In this document: positions 1-8,300 of the stretch, one piece after another
Numbering within the stretch: position 1 is the first letter of the stretch
How the letters are laid out: every line of letters starts with the position of its first letter
The notes under the pieces: generated by a model
The model's database searches: none
Told to the model about the DNA's origin: nothing
What the model saw: only the letters and a program-made list of their open reading frames with translations
Position numbers and translations under genes: made by a program
Origin: JANJUO01 sp942492935
GTDB taxonomy: Bacteria; Bacteroidota; Ignavibacteria; Kapaibacteriales; UBA2268
Assembly: GCA_942492935.1 (NCBI GenBank)
Contig: OW818654.1
Coordinates: 496,001 to 560,000 of the forward strand
Reading direction: 5' to 3'
Length of the DNA: 64,000 nt

Positions 1-1798
1 CATTGTAGTTATCTGTAATTTTTGGAGGAATATCCCCTTTTGCAATGCGGTCAACATATTCTGCAGCTACATTCAATGGTCCAATTACTGAATCGAGAGT
101 ATTATTTACACCTTCTACAATTTTACGGAAATCGCCTTTATGCTTAGAAGCATCTGCTCTGGTATCAAGTTTACCCTGAACTGCAGCATTAGCGAGCATT
201 GAAGCATCTTTTACTAATTCTTTGATATTAGCACGTACAGATTCGATGGCTTCATTAATAAATACTTTTTTACCTGGGAAAATTTCGATTTGAGCATCAA
301 GATTTCCATCACCAAATTCCATAAAGCAAGCCATAGCTTTTTTCTTAACTGATATGTGTCCGTTTACCATTGTATTAACACCAGCAGCCATAGTTCTATA
401 TGCACCATTAAATTTGGTAGTATTCATTACTATGTCTATATCACCTAAATCATGTTGATTAGACATGTGTTGCATATCATTTATCAAACCATTTAAGCTA
501 TCTATACATTGATTCAAATTATTTTTAATTTCATTAAAATCGCCATTGTAATTATCAACTATCTTTGGAGGAATATCACCCTTTGCAATTCGGTCAACAT
601 ATTCAGCGGCTACATTTAATGGATTAATAACTGAATCTAAAGTTCTATTTACACCATCAACAACTTTACGGAAATCACCTTGATGGCGTGTTGAATTTGC
701 TCTTGTGTCTAACTTACCTTCTACTGCTGCACCTGCAAGCATCATAGCGTCAGAAACAAGTAAATTAACAGCATCAATACATTGATTTAAATTATTCTTG
801 ATTTCATTGAAATCGCCTTTATATTCATCTGTAATTTTTGGTGGAATATCGCCTTTGGAAATTCTATCTACATACTCTGCAGTTACATTTAATGGATTGA
901 TTACAGCATCAAGCAAACTATTAATACCTCTAACTAAATCTGAGTGTTGTCCCTGATATTTAGAATAATTAGCACGAGTATCAAGTTTGCCATTAACAGC
1001 AGCAACTGTTAAATTTTCAACTTCTTTATTCAAAGAAAGCAAATCATCAGCAAGAGATTTCATTGCTTTCAATAATTCGCCTGTTTCGTCTGTTTTGCTT
1101 GTGTCAATGTCAATACTCAAGTTGCCTTTTGCTAAATTATCAGCAGTTTCAATTGCAATACGAATTGGTTTAACAATACTTTTTGTCAAATATACAGCTA
1201 ATATAATTGCAATGATTAAAGAAATAAACAGAATAATATAACCAATATTTTCAGCACTTGCTATTGCGTTATCAGCTCCAATTGAATCTTCCATCATAAG
1301 TTCATTTTGATACTTAATCAAGTCATTAACAACTGCCTTGTAATTATTATACAAAGCTGTTGTCTCTTTATCTAACACTATTATAGCTTCTGGTTTGTTA
1401 TTTGCTTTCACTAAATCAATAATTTTTGTTTGCGAAGCAACATAAAGCTCTCTTGCTTTTTTAACCGCTTCAAGCTTAGCAATTCCAGTAGGACTTTTTA
1501 CAGTGGAGTCAAGTTCTTTGATTCTACCTATGATTCTATCCCTTGCTACTTTAACACCTTCAACCACAACAGGTATTTTTGATTCATCAAAAATTATCAA
1601 ATCTCTCAAAAGCGTACCAACTTCATTAACATTATCAATAATGTCATTAGCCGCAACTGTTTTAGGATATTTGTCGAAAACGATTGAATTAATACCATCG
1701 TCAACAATTCCAAATTCGTAAATCGAAATTAACGAAGAAGCAGTAATTGCAATTATTAAAATTGCAAATCCTATGCTTAATCTTGTTCCTATTTTCAT
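1..1798 (-). CDS. Methyl-accepting chemotaxis protein with tandem HAMP units (partial)
   Basis: Membrane chemoreceptor whose C-terminal part lies beyond the left edge; about 599 residues are visible and no stop is reached. It starts with ATG at 1798. A first membrane segment covers about residues 7-27, followed by a helical periplasmic domain of the four-helix-bundle type, a second membrane segment at about 187-208, and a HAMP domain. At least three near-identical cytoplasmic HAMP-like units follow, each with the phrases 'GKLDTRA', 'NPLNVAAEYVDRIAKGDIPPKI' cut short here, and 'GDFNEIKNNLNQCID'. The units are also similar at DNA level. Stacked HAMP units are known from soluble and membrane chemoreceptors, where they relay conformational signals. 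The methyl-accepting signalling hairpin is not visible, so assignment rests on the N-terminal architecture and the nearby cheW. It would pass ligand signals to CheA through CheW. Confidence 0.88.
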   Translation of the reverse strand, partial: MKIGTRLSIGFAILIIAITASSLISIYEFGIVDDGINSIVFDKYPKTVAANDIIDNVNEVGTLLRDLIIFDESKIPVVVEGVKVARDRIIGRIKELDSTVKSPTGIAKLEAVKKARELYVASQTKIIDLVKANNKPEAIIVLDKETTALYNNYKAVVNDLIKYQNELMMEDSIGADNAIASAENIGYIILFISLIIAIILAVYLTKSIVKPIRIAIETADNLAKGNLSIDIDTSKTDETGELLKAMKSLADDLLSLNKEVENLTVAAVNGKLDTRANYSKYQGQHSDLVRGINSLLDAVINPLNVTAEYVDRISKGDIPPKITDEYKGDFNEIKNNLNQCIDAVNLLVSDAMMLAGAAVEGKLDTRANSTRHQGDFRKVVDGVNRTLDSVINPLNVAAEYVDRIAKGDIPPKIVDNYNGDFNEIKNNLNQCIDSLNGLINDMQHMSNQHDLGDIDIVMNTTKFNGAYRTMAAGVNTMVNGHISVKKKAMACFMEFGDGNLDAQIEIFPGKKVFINEAIESVRANIKELVKDASMLANAAVQGKLDTRADASKHKGDFRKIVEGVNNTLDSVIGPLNVAAEYVDRIAKGDIPPKITDNYN

Positions 1799-1876
1799 AT
1801 AAAACTCCAAAAATTTTGTAAATATTTATAAATTAATATGTCATTTTCTTTTTTTATCAAGCTCATCTTTGTTTAA

Positions 1877-2089
1877 TTAAAATGAATCCCAATCTTCTCG
1901 CAAAATAGATGCTTGTTTTAGTATTTCACTAAGCAATCCCTTTCCAATATCACTATTATTTGGATTAGGAATTCTTACTTTAAGAGACCCATTTTTCATA
2001 AACTAATGTTTCCCACCTTCAAATGGACCCTTAAAACCAATAAGTTTCATTTTTTTTATCAAATCTAATCTTGAAATACTTTTTTCCAT
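1877..2089 (-). pseudogene. hicA: hicA toxin, interrupted by an in-frame TAG
   Basis: This reads as a HicA-type mRNA interferase of 70 codons starting with ATG at 2089, but codon 29 (2003-2005) is TAG. The residues before it end in 'PFEGGKH' and those after it resume as 'FMKNGSLKVRIPNP'. That is the HicA core in which the conserved His of the double-stranded-RNA-binding-like fold lies in a GGKH-x-FM motif. The x position is often Gln, so a single CAG to TAG change would explain the stop. The downstream part stays open to a TAA at 1877-1879 and ends in a typical region rich in 'DIGKGLL'. The start lies 3 bases after the hicB stop, as in a hicBA operon. The toxin is most likely dead by a recent point mutation; re-initiation at the Met two codons later would give only a fragment lacking the catalytic His. 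Confidence 0.8.
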
Positions 2090-2092
2090 TTT

Positions 2093-2344
2093 CTATACGT
2101 ATTCCAGATTATCATTAGCATAACTAACCATACTGTCATTAAAGAATGGGATCTCATCGTTATCACGTAATTTTAATATTAGCCATTCTTCAAAAACTTC
2201 AATTAGTTCTGTTCGAGTCTCTTCAACGGTTTTGCAGCTTGCCCATACACCATCAATACCCTGAATAGAAGCAAACCAATTGCCGTCTTCCAGTAATTTG
2301 TACTCAGCATTTTTAAGAATTATATTCATATAATTATCGAACAT
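2093..2344 (-). CDS. hicB: HicB-like antitoxin
   Basis: An 83-residue HicB-family antitoxin. The segment 'YKLLEDGNWFASIQGIDGVWASCKTVEET' (shortened: LEDGNWFASI, then GVWASCKTVEE) matches the HicB fold that binds and neutralises HicA; the following helix 'LIEVFEEWLILKL' is also typical. There is no C-terminal ribbon-helix-helix domain, so this is the short form. A second Met at residue 6 (2329) matches the usual family N terminus and could be the real start; neither has a clear ribosome binding site. It precedes hicA in a hicB-hicA order. Just upstream lies a 27-bp copy of the start of the neighbouring antitoxin gene. Confidence 0.8.
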   Translation of the reverse strand: MFDNYMNIILKNAEYKLLEDGNWFASIQGIDGVWASCKTVEETRTELIEVFEEWLILKLRDNDEIPFFNDSMVSYANDNLEYV

Positions 2345-2351
2345 TTACACA

Positions 2352-2378
2352 CGCTTCACTAATCTTCAACATAATTTT
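2352..2378. repeat. 27-bp direct repeat, copy 1 (stray antitoxin gene start)
   Basis: These 27 bases are identical to 3021-3047. In the second place they hold the start region of a working antitoxin gene (ATG and the codons for MLKISEA). Here the same start codon and first seven codons are followed by unrelated sequence leading into hicB. It looks like the residue of a recombination or insertion at the antitoxin start. Confidence 0.85.
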
Positions 2379-2418
2379 TTAACTCTTATTTAATAAAAAA
2401 AATATTTATTTTAATTAT

Positions 2419-2796
2419 CTATCTAATTAATTTCATAAATATATCTTCAATTGATATTTTTTTAATTTCATTTATCTGCCATAATTTTTTATCATTAGTA
2501 ACCAAATTCAAATCATAAGAATAAGAAGTTGCACAAATAATAGCATCTGGCAACTTAATATTATATTTTTTTCTCAAAAAAATTGTATTTTTCATAACTA
2601 AATCATCAATATTAATTCTGCCATCTTTGTTGCAAAAAATTTGAATATTTTTAATTTCTTTTTCAGTTAAATACTTATAAGTTAAAAGTTCAAGTTCCGT
2701 AATAATTGAAAAGAAATATGTTATTCCGTCTATTGGTCTCACATCTCTTAAAATACTAATTATTGCATTAGTGTCCAAAAGAAATTTCAATTCCAT
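2419..2796 (-). CDS. PIN-domain ribonuclease toxin (VapC-like)
   Basis: A 125-residue PIN-domain protein, the size of a VapC toxin. The conserved acidic residues are visible in order: Asp in 'LLDTNAIISIL' near residue 8, Glu in 'ITELELL' near 33, Asp in 'LPDAIICATS' near 86, and 'LVTNDKKL' near 103. These form the metal site used by VapC toxins to cut tRNA or rRNA. The start overlaps the end of the upstream antitoxin gene by 10 bases, so the two are translationally coupled. The gene looks intact, unlike the neighbouring hicA. Confidence 0.88.
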   Translation of the reverse strand: MELKFLLDTNAIISILRDVRPIDGITYFFSIITELELLTYKYLTEKEIKNIQIFCNKDGRINIDDLVMKNTIFLRKKYNIKLPDAIICATSYSYDLNLVTNDKKLWQINEIKKISIEDIFMKLIR

Positions 2797-3041
2797 TCAT
2801 CATCTCTCAATTTTCTTTGAAAATCAACAGCATCAATTGGCAAACTTTCCAATTTATCGTAAACACTTTCATTTTTATTAAAAATTATTCCTTTAGGTAA
2901 TAAATTTTGGTTCAAAGTAAGTGAATTATTAATGTTACTTTCGGAATCCCAAATAATATAAATTTTTGAATTATTAGGTATATTCAAATTTTCAATTATA
3001 ATATTTCCATTAATATAATTCGCTTCACTAATCTTCAACAT
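2787..3041 (-). CDS. Antitoxin partner of the PIN toxin
   Basis: An 84-residue protein encoded directly before the PIN toxin and overlapping it by 10 bases. Its start 'MLKISEANYINGNIIIENLNIPNN' (shortened to first and last parts) is predicted to be beta-rich, and its C-terminal part contains a helical stretch ending in 'DFQRKLRDDEWN', a common shape for the toxin-binding tail of VapB-like antitoxins. I do not recognise a specific DNA-binding family. The function is inferred from position. It presumably represses its own operon and masks the PIN active site. Confidence 0.7.
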   Translation of the reverse strand: MLKISEANYINGNIIIENLNIPNNSKIYIIWDSESNINNSLTLNQNLLPKGIIFNKNESVYDKLESLPIDAVDFQRKLRDDEWN

Positions 3042-3047
3042 AATTTT
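3021..3047. repeat. 27-bp direct repeat, copy 2 (true antitoxin start)
   Basis: Identical to 2352-2378. This copy covers the start codon and first seven codons of the antitoxin gene ending at 2787, plus a few bases upstream. Confidence 0.85.
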
Positions 3048-3059
3048 ATCCCAAAAAAT

Positions 3060-3557
3060 TTATATACTCTCAAAAATCTGTTCTAATTCATCAATTTTGA
3101 ATAATATATCAACATTGATTATTACTTTTACTCCATCACTAACTTTTGCAATACCTTTTATGTAATTATTTCTGCCAGAGCTAAATCCCTTTTTTGATTT
3201 TTCTATCATTTCATCAGGAATATCAATTACTTCAGATACAAAATCAACAATTAAACCGAAATTTGTGTCATTATGATTAACTACAATAATGCAAGTTCTT
3301 TCATTATATTCGATTTCATTCATTTTAAATCGTAATCTCAAATCCATTACAGGAATTACAGCTCCCCTAAGATTTATAACTCCTTTAACGTAATTCGGCA
3401 TTTCTGGAATTGATGTGATTTGTTGAATACCAATAATTTCGGTAACAAATTTTATTTCAATGCCATAACTTTCATTGTTAATTAAAAAAGTGAGATACTT
3501 ATCCTTTTGACCATCTTCTTCTTTTTCTAAGTAATCATCATAATCTACATTTTTCAT
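3060..3557 (-). CDS. cheW: CheW chemotaxis adaptor
   Basis: CheW couples chemoreceptors to the kinase CheA at the inner face of the membrane. The single CheW domain runs over almost the whole protein, with recognisable phrases 'YLTFLINNESYGIEI', 'ITSIPEMPNYVKGVINLRG' (the most conserved CheW stretch) and 'VIPVMDLRLRF'. I chose the ATG at 3557, giving 165 residues, close to normal CheW length; an in-frame TTG at 3587 would add ten residues but has no better ribosome binding site. It stands in the same orientation as the chemoreceptor gene at the left edge, with two toxin-antitoxin modules in between. Confidence 0.93.
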   Translation of the reverse strand: MKNVDYDDYLEKEEDGQKDKYLTFLINNESYGIEIKFVTEIIGIQQITSIPEMPNYVKGVINLRGAVIPVMDLRLRFKMNEIEYNERTCIIVVNHNDTNFGLIVDFVSEVIDIPDEMIEKSKKGFSSGRNNYIKGIAKVSDGVKVIINVDILFKIDELEQIFESI

Positions 3558-3859
3558 TTTGTTTACCAAATAATCCCTAAATTTCAATTATAATGTATAA
3601 TTTTAAAAAAATTCAAATACACTAATTTTTAATTTAACTAAACTTTTTTATTTAAAAAATTAATATTTTTAAATAATTAAATTTTTTTTTAAACTGATTA
3701 AACCAACTACTAAAATCGACAAGATTTTCAAAAAATTTATCATTTATTTTTACATTTTAAAAATTCTTATATATTATCATAATTTTTTTTTTTAATTTTA
3801 AAGTTTTTTAAACAACTGTTTATAAAAAAAGACTATTATTTAAAATTTGTGAGCAAATT
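3558..3859. other. AT-rich divergent intergenic region
   Basis: About 300 bases between cheW and the divergent aminotransferase gene, rich in A and T runs. Promoters for both directions should lie here, but I could not single out a convincing motif. Confidence 0.5.
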
Positions 3860-5071
3860 ATGAGTTTAAGTCAAGTTGGAATTAATATAAAGCAATCTGT
3901 TACATTGCATTTAAATGCTACAGCAAAACAATTAAAAGATGCAGGTGAACCTGTAATTCATCTTGGAGGAGGTGAGCCAAAAAGCTTAGTACCTGAAGGT
4001 GCGATTAATGCATCCTTAAATTATTTAGCCAAAAGAGAAGTAAGATATTCACCTGCAGGGGGTTTGCCTGAACTTAAAGATGAAATTATTAGATATACAG
4101 AACATTTCTACAATCAGACAGGTATTGAAAGGCAAAATGTAATTGTTTCTGGTGGAGCGAAACAATCAATTATGGTTGCTCTAAAAGCATTACTCGACCC
4201 CGGAGATGAGGTAATTATTCCTGTTCCATATTGGGTAAGTTATCCTGAAATGGTTAGAATTTGCAAAGGAGTACCGATATTTGTAGATTGTGATGAAACT
4301 TTCAATCCAATTTTGAAAAATATTGCAGCAGCTGTTACTCCAAAGACAAAAGCAATTATCATTAATAGTCCAAATAATCCAACTGGAGTTATGTATAATG
4401 ATGAATTTATTAAGAGTATAGTTGAATTTTGCGAAAATGAGAAGATTGATTTGATTATGGATGATATTTATCATAGATTAGTTTTTGATGATAAAAAAAT
4501 TGTTAGTTGTTTCAATTACGTTAAGCAGCTTGACGGTGATTCGAGATTAATCGTGATTAATGGTGTTTCTAAAATGTATGCTATGACGGGCTTTAGAATT
4601 GGATGGGCAATTGGAAATAAAACTCTTATTAAAGTAATGACCAATATTCAAGGACATGAAACATCTGGTGCTTCAACTTTATCTCAATATGCTGCAATAG
4701 GTGCTTTGACAGGAGACCAATCATGTGTAAATGATTTGAATAAGTTCCTTGAAAATAATCGTAACGTGTTAGTAGATGGTTTAAATTCAATAAAAAATAT
4801 CAATGTAACTAAACCAGACGGCACATTTTATGCCTTTGTTGATTTTAGAAAATATGAGCAGGATTCTACAAAATTGTCAAAACTATTCCTTGAAAAGATT
4901 CAAGTAGTTACTGTGCCGGGGATTGATTTTGGTATGGAAGGATTTTTGAGGATTTCAACATGCAATTCAGAATCTGATATTAGAGAAGGCATAAGAAGAA
5001 TCAAATGGTTATTGGAAGATGACCAACCTAATACGATAGAAATTGGTAATAAAATAATTTCAAAAGAATAA
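3860..5071 (+). CDS. Class I/II PLP-dependent aminotransferase (aspartate aminotransferase-like)
   Basis: A cytosolic fold-type I aminotransferase of 403 residues, the usual length. Landmarks in order: 'HLGGGEP' near the N terminus, 'YSPAGGLPELK', 'SGGAKQSI', 'NSPNNPTG' (substrate carboxylate and cofactor contacts), 'DDIYHRLVF' with the Asp that binds the pyridine nitrogen, and 'GVSKMYAMTGFRIGW', where the Lys forms the Schiff base with PLP; a C-terminal Arg in 'FLRISTC' would bind the substrate alpha-carboxylate. It probably moves an amino group from aspartate or an aromatic amino acid to 2-oxoglutarate; the exact substrate cannot be read. It is monocistronic and followed by two hairpins. 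Confidence 0.92.
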   Translation: MSLSQVGINIKQSVTLHLNATAKQLKDAGEPVIHLGGGEPKSLVPEGAINASLNYLAKREVRYSPAGGLPELKDEIIRYTEHFYNQTGIERQNVIVSGGAKQSIMVALKALLDPGDEVIIPVPYWVSYPEMVRICKGVPIFVDCDETFNPILKNIAAAVTPKTKAIIINSPNNPTGVMYNDEFIKSIVEFCENEKIDLIMDDIYHRLVFDDKKIVSCFNYVKQLDGDSRLIVINGVSKMYAMTGFRIGWAIGNKTLIKVMTNIQGHETSGASTLSQYAAIGALTGDQSCVNDLNKFLENNRNVLVDGLNSIKNINVTKPDGTFYAFVDFRKYEQDSTKLSKLFLEKIQVVTVPGIDFGMEGFLRISTCNSESDIREGIRRIKWLLEDDQPNTIEIGNKIISKE

Positions 5072-5118
5072 TTAAGTTGTACGGATAAATAATTAGTTAA
5101 AAATAATTTTAGATGAAT

Positions 5119-5149
5119 TTGCGATTCTGCACTTAATGCAGAATCGCAA
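5119..5149. repeat. 13-bp-stem hairpin after the aminotransferase gene
   Basis: Arms 5119-5131 and 5137-5149 are perfectly complementary with a five-base loop. No T-run follows, so it is not a classic terminator. Its word (ATTCTGCACTTAATGCAGAAT) closely resembles the palindrome ATTCCGCACTTGATGCGGAAT in the tandem array at 44.5 kb, so it is probably a solo copy of that repeat family. Confidence 0.65.
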
Positions 5150-5218
5150 TAAATATGTTTGTTTTGCAAACAAATTTCAATGTAAATAAATGCTACCTGT
5201 TTGCTTTAATTATCTTAG

Positions 5219-5313
5219 ATTTCTACAACTCTTTCTTTCAGCCATGCAATATAATGGGCAATTCCATATTGTAAGTTTAGTAAGTTCTGAAAGAACGTAC
5301 AATTTGTAGAAAT
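5219..5313. repeat. Imperfect inverted-repeat element
   Basis: Arms of about 23-27 bases (5219-5241 and 5287-5313) are largely complementary; a smaller inverted pair, CAATAT and ATATTG, sits inside at 5248-5271. The function is unknown; it could be a small MITE remnant. Confidence 0.5.
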
Positions 5314-5330
5314 AAAATCTCAAAAATAAA

Positions 5331-5360
5331 AAATGCCATATTCGTAAAAATATGGCATTT
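5331..5360. terminator. Bidirectional hairpin terminator
   Basis: A perfect 12-bp stem (5331-5342 with 5349-5360) and a six-base loop lie between the aminotransferase gene and the convergent secreted-protein gene ending at 5388. A-rich and T-rich flanks on the two sides allow it to work in either direction. Confidence 0.8.
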
Positions 5361-5387
5361 AAAATACTAAATTAAACATTTGAAAAA

Positions 5388-8300
5388 TTAATTTTCAGGA
5401 TAAGTAAGTGTGCAAGCACCAGTAACATAAATCTGATAACCAACACCTGGTATCATATTGCCAATTGTATTGTTATTCGGTGGTAAATAAATTTTTCCTG
5501 CTACATTCTTGGCAATTACTAATTTATTTGTTGATGTAATTGTTTCTAAAGCTGTAACAATAGACAATTCGTTATTTCTTAAATATGAAATATAATGCCA
5601 ACCACTTTTACTTAAAACAATTGGAGTTTCTTCTGGAATAACTGGCAAACCAGTTACGGATAAAGTACATGCTTCACTTGCATAAACCATATAACCTTCC
5701 TTTACGTTCCAATCTCCAATAGTATTTTGGTCATTAGATGTTAGATAAATTTTCCCAGCTGAATTTTTAGCAATAATAATTTTTGTTTTAATACTTGCAA
5801 AAATATCTTTCATATCTGGAGTATTAGGAGTAACGAATAATGATACTAAATTCCATCCTTTAGCAAGAGCAACATTTTGAGTAACTTCCTTTAGTTCTTC
5901 TGTGGTAAATGTAAATACATCGCTATAAGCATAAACGCCTTCAGAGTAAACACCAGCTACTTTCCAATAATAAGTAGTATTATATTCTAATTTTTGAGTT
6001 ATTTCATAATAATTGCCACTCAATTCAATTCTATCAATGATAGGACTTAAAAAATCTTCATTATCGTCAAGAATTAAAATATACGAATCAGCACAATCAG
6101 AAGACGCTGTCCATTCAAGAATTGGATTTTTCACAATCACATCAATTTCACCATCACCAGGCATTGTTAAATTTGGACTTAATTGTTTTATTTCAAGAGT
6201 ATTGCTTGGTGCTGAAATTAATTCAGGGTTAGTTGTAAGTATTCTAAATTTATAATTATTACCAGGCAATGTAGTTTGTGCTACAGTAAAAGGTATTTCT
6301 AAAGATTGTTGCGAAGTTAATCCGATTATATTAGTACCACTAAAATTACCATTTTCATCACTCAATTCAACTTTGAATTCATTGTTATTGCCAAATTCAC
6401 CATCAAATGTAAAAAATACTGAATTCGTTTCGCCAGGACAAATTGAATTAGGATAAGTATCCAATTGAATTGTAGTTTCTTTTGTTGTAAATGTATATAC
6501 TTCACTAAAAGTTTTAACTCCATAACTATTAATACCTGCAACTTTCCAGAAATAAACTGTATTATGTTTTAAAATATCAGCTGGTTGGTAATATGCATCC
6601 CATACTTCAACATCAATTTCAGGATTTGCAAATTCAGCGTTGTCTGAAACTACTAAATTATAATTAACTACGCATCCTGAAGGTTGTAACCATTCAAAAA
6701 CTGGTCTTACTGGTTCTTCGGCTGATTCATATTCAGGTAAAACTAATTCTGGTTTTAAAATATTAATTGTAATCAGATTGCTTTCAGTTGAAATTAATTC
6801 AGGATTAGTTGAAACTATTCTAAGTTTGTAATCTTCACTAAAAATAAAATCATTTGGTATAGTGATTGTAATTTTTCCGCCAATTTGGGAATTAATAGAA
6901 CCAATTATAGTTGAATTTTCAAAATCTCCACTTGGGTCACTCAACTGTACTCTAAATTCATTATCTTCGCCAAATTGTCCACCAGCATTATAATAAACAA
7001 AATCACTTGTACCAGCACATATAGTATTAGGATATAAAGCTAATTCAAGCATATTTGGTAATGTTGTGAAAGAGAATACATCACTAAAAGTATAAATACC
7101 TTCTGAATACATTCCAGCAACTTTCCAATAATATGTTGTATTATATTCCAAAACATCTAATACTTCAAAATAATTACTTGTCAATCCATATTCATGAATT
7201 TGATTATTTATAAATTCTGGAGATGTATCAACCATTAAGAAATAAGCATAAGCACATTCTGATGGGATAGTCCATTCTAAAATCGGATTGATTGAAACAT
7301 CTACATCCATATCATTAGGCATAAGTAAATTTGGTATTATAGGTTTAATAGTAACTACCATATCACTCGGAGCAGTTACTAATTCTGGATTTGTAGATAA
7401 GATTCTAAATTTATAATCAGTACCGAAAGGCAAAGTTTGTGGAATATCAATTATTATTTCACCACTAACATTTGAATATGCAATACCAATGATATTTGCA
7501 TCATCAAAATTGCCATTTTCATCACTCAGTTCAACTTGGAATTGATTATCATCAGCAAATTCACCTTCAGCTGTATAGTAAATAGTATTTGTTTCACCAG
7601 CACAGAGAATTGTAGGATAATCATTCATTGTAACTTTTGTTTCAACAGTTGTAAAAGTATAAACATCACTCCAAGCATAAATTCCGTTTGAATTCTCACC
7701 AGCAACTTTCCAATAATATGTTGTATTTGGTTGTAAACTTGCATTTGGTTGATAATTCCAATTATCATATTCATATTCTTCAATTTCAGGACTTAAAAAG
7801 TCAGCATTGTCATCAACCCATAGTCTGTAAAATTCAACACAAGCAGGTAATTCATTCCAAGAAAAATATGGACGTAATGATACATCTATAGCATCATTTT
7901 CTGGAGAATAAATTGTTGGTATAAATGTATTAATTATGAATGGGTCACTTGGGTCAGTAATTAATTCAGGATTTGTAGAAACTAATCTTACTCTATATCC
8001 ATCATTATAAAGGGAATTAGTAGGAATTGTAATGTAAATATCACCACTTTCTTGGGCATTAGTATATCCAATAATCGTAGAATTAGCAAAATCTCCAAGT
8101 CCATCACTCATTTCTATTTTAAATTGGTTATCTGGATAAAATGCTCCATTTGCATTGTAAGAAATTGCTCCATTATAGCCAGCACAGAATATTGAATAAG
8201 AAAAATTTAGAGATTGCTGTGGAATGTATGTAGATTTTACAGTTTTATATACTCCATAATCAAACAAACCTGTATAAAGCTTGCCGTTCGATTGAAAAGC

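Noticed and set aside
2003..2005. TAG in hicA as a recoded sense codon
   Set aside because: No recoding signal is visible. A nonsense mutation explains one isolated case.
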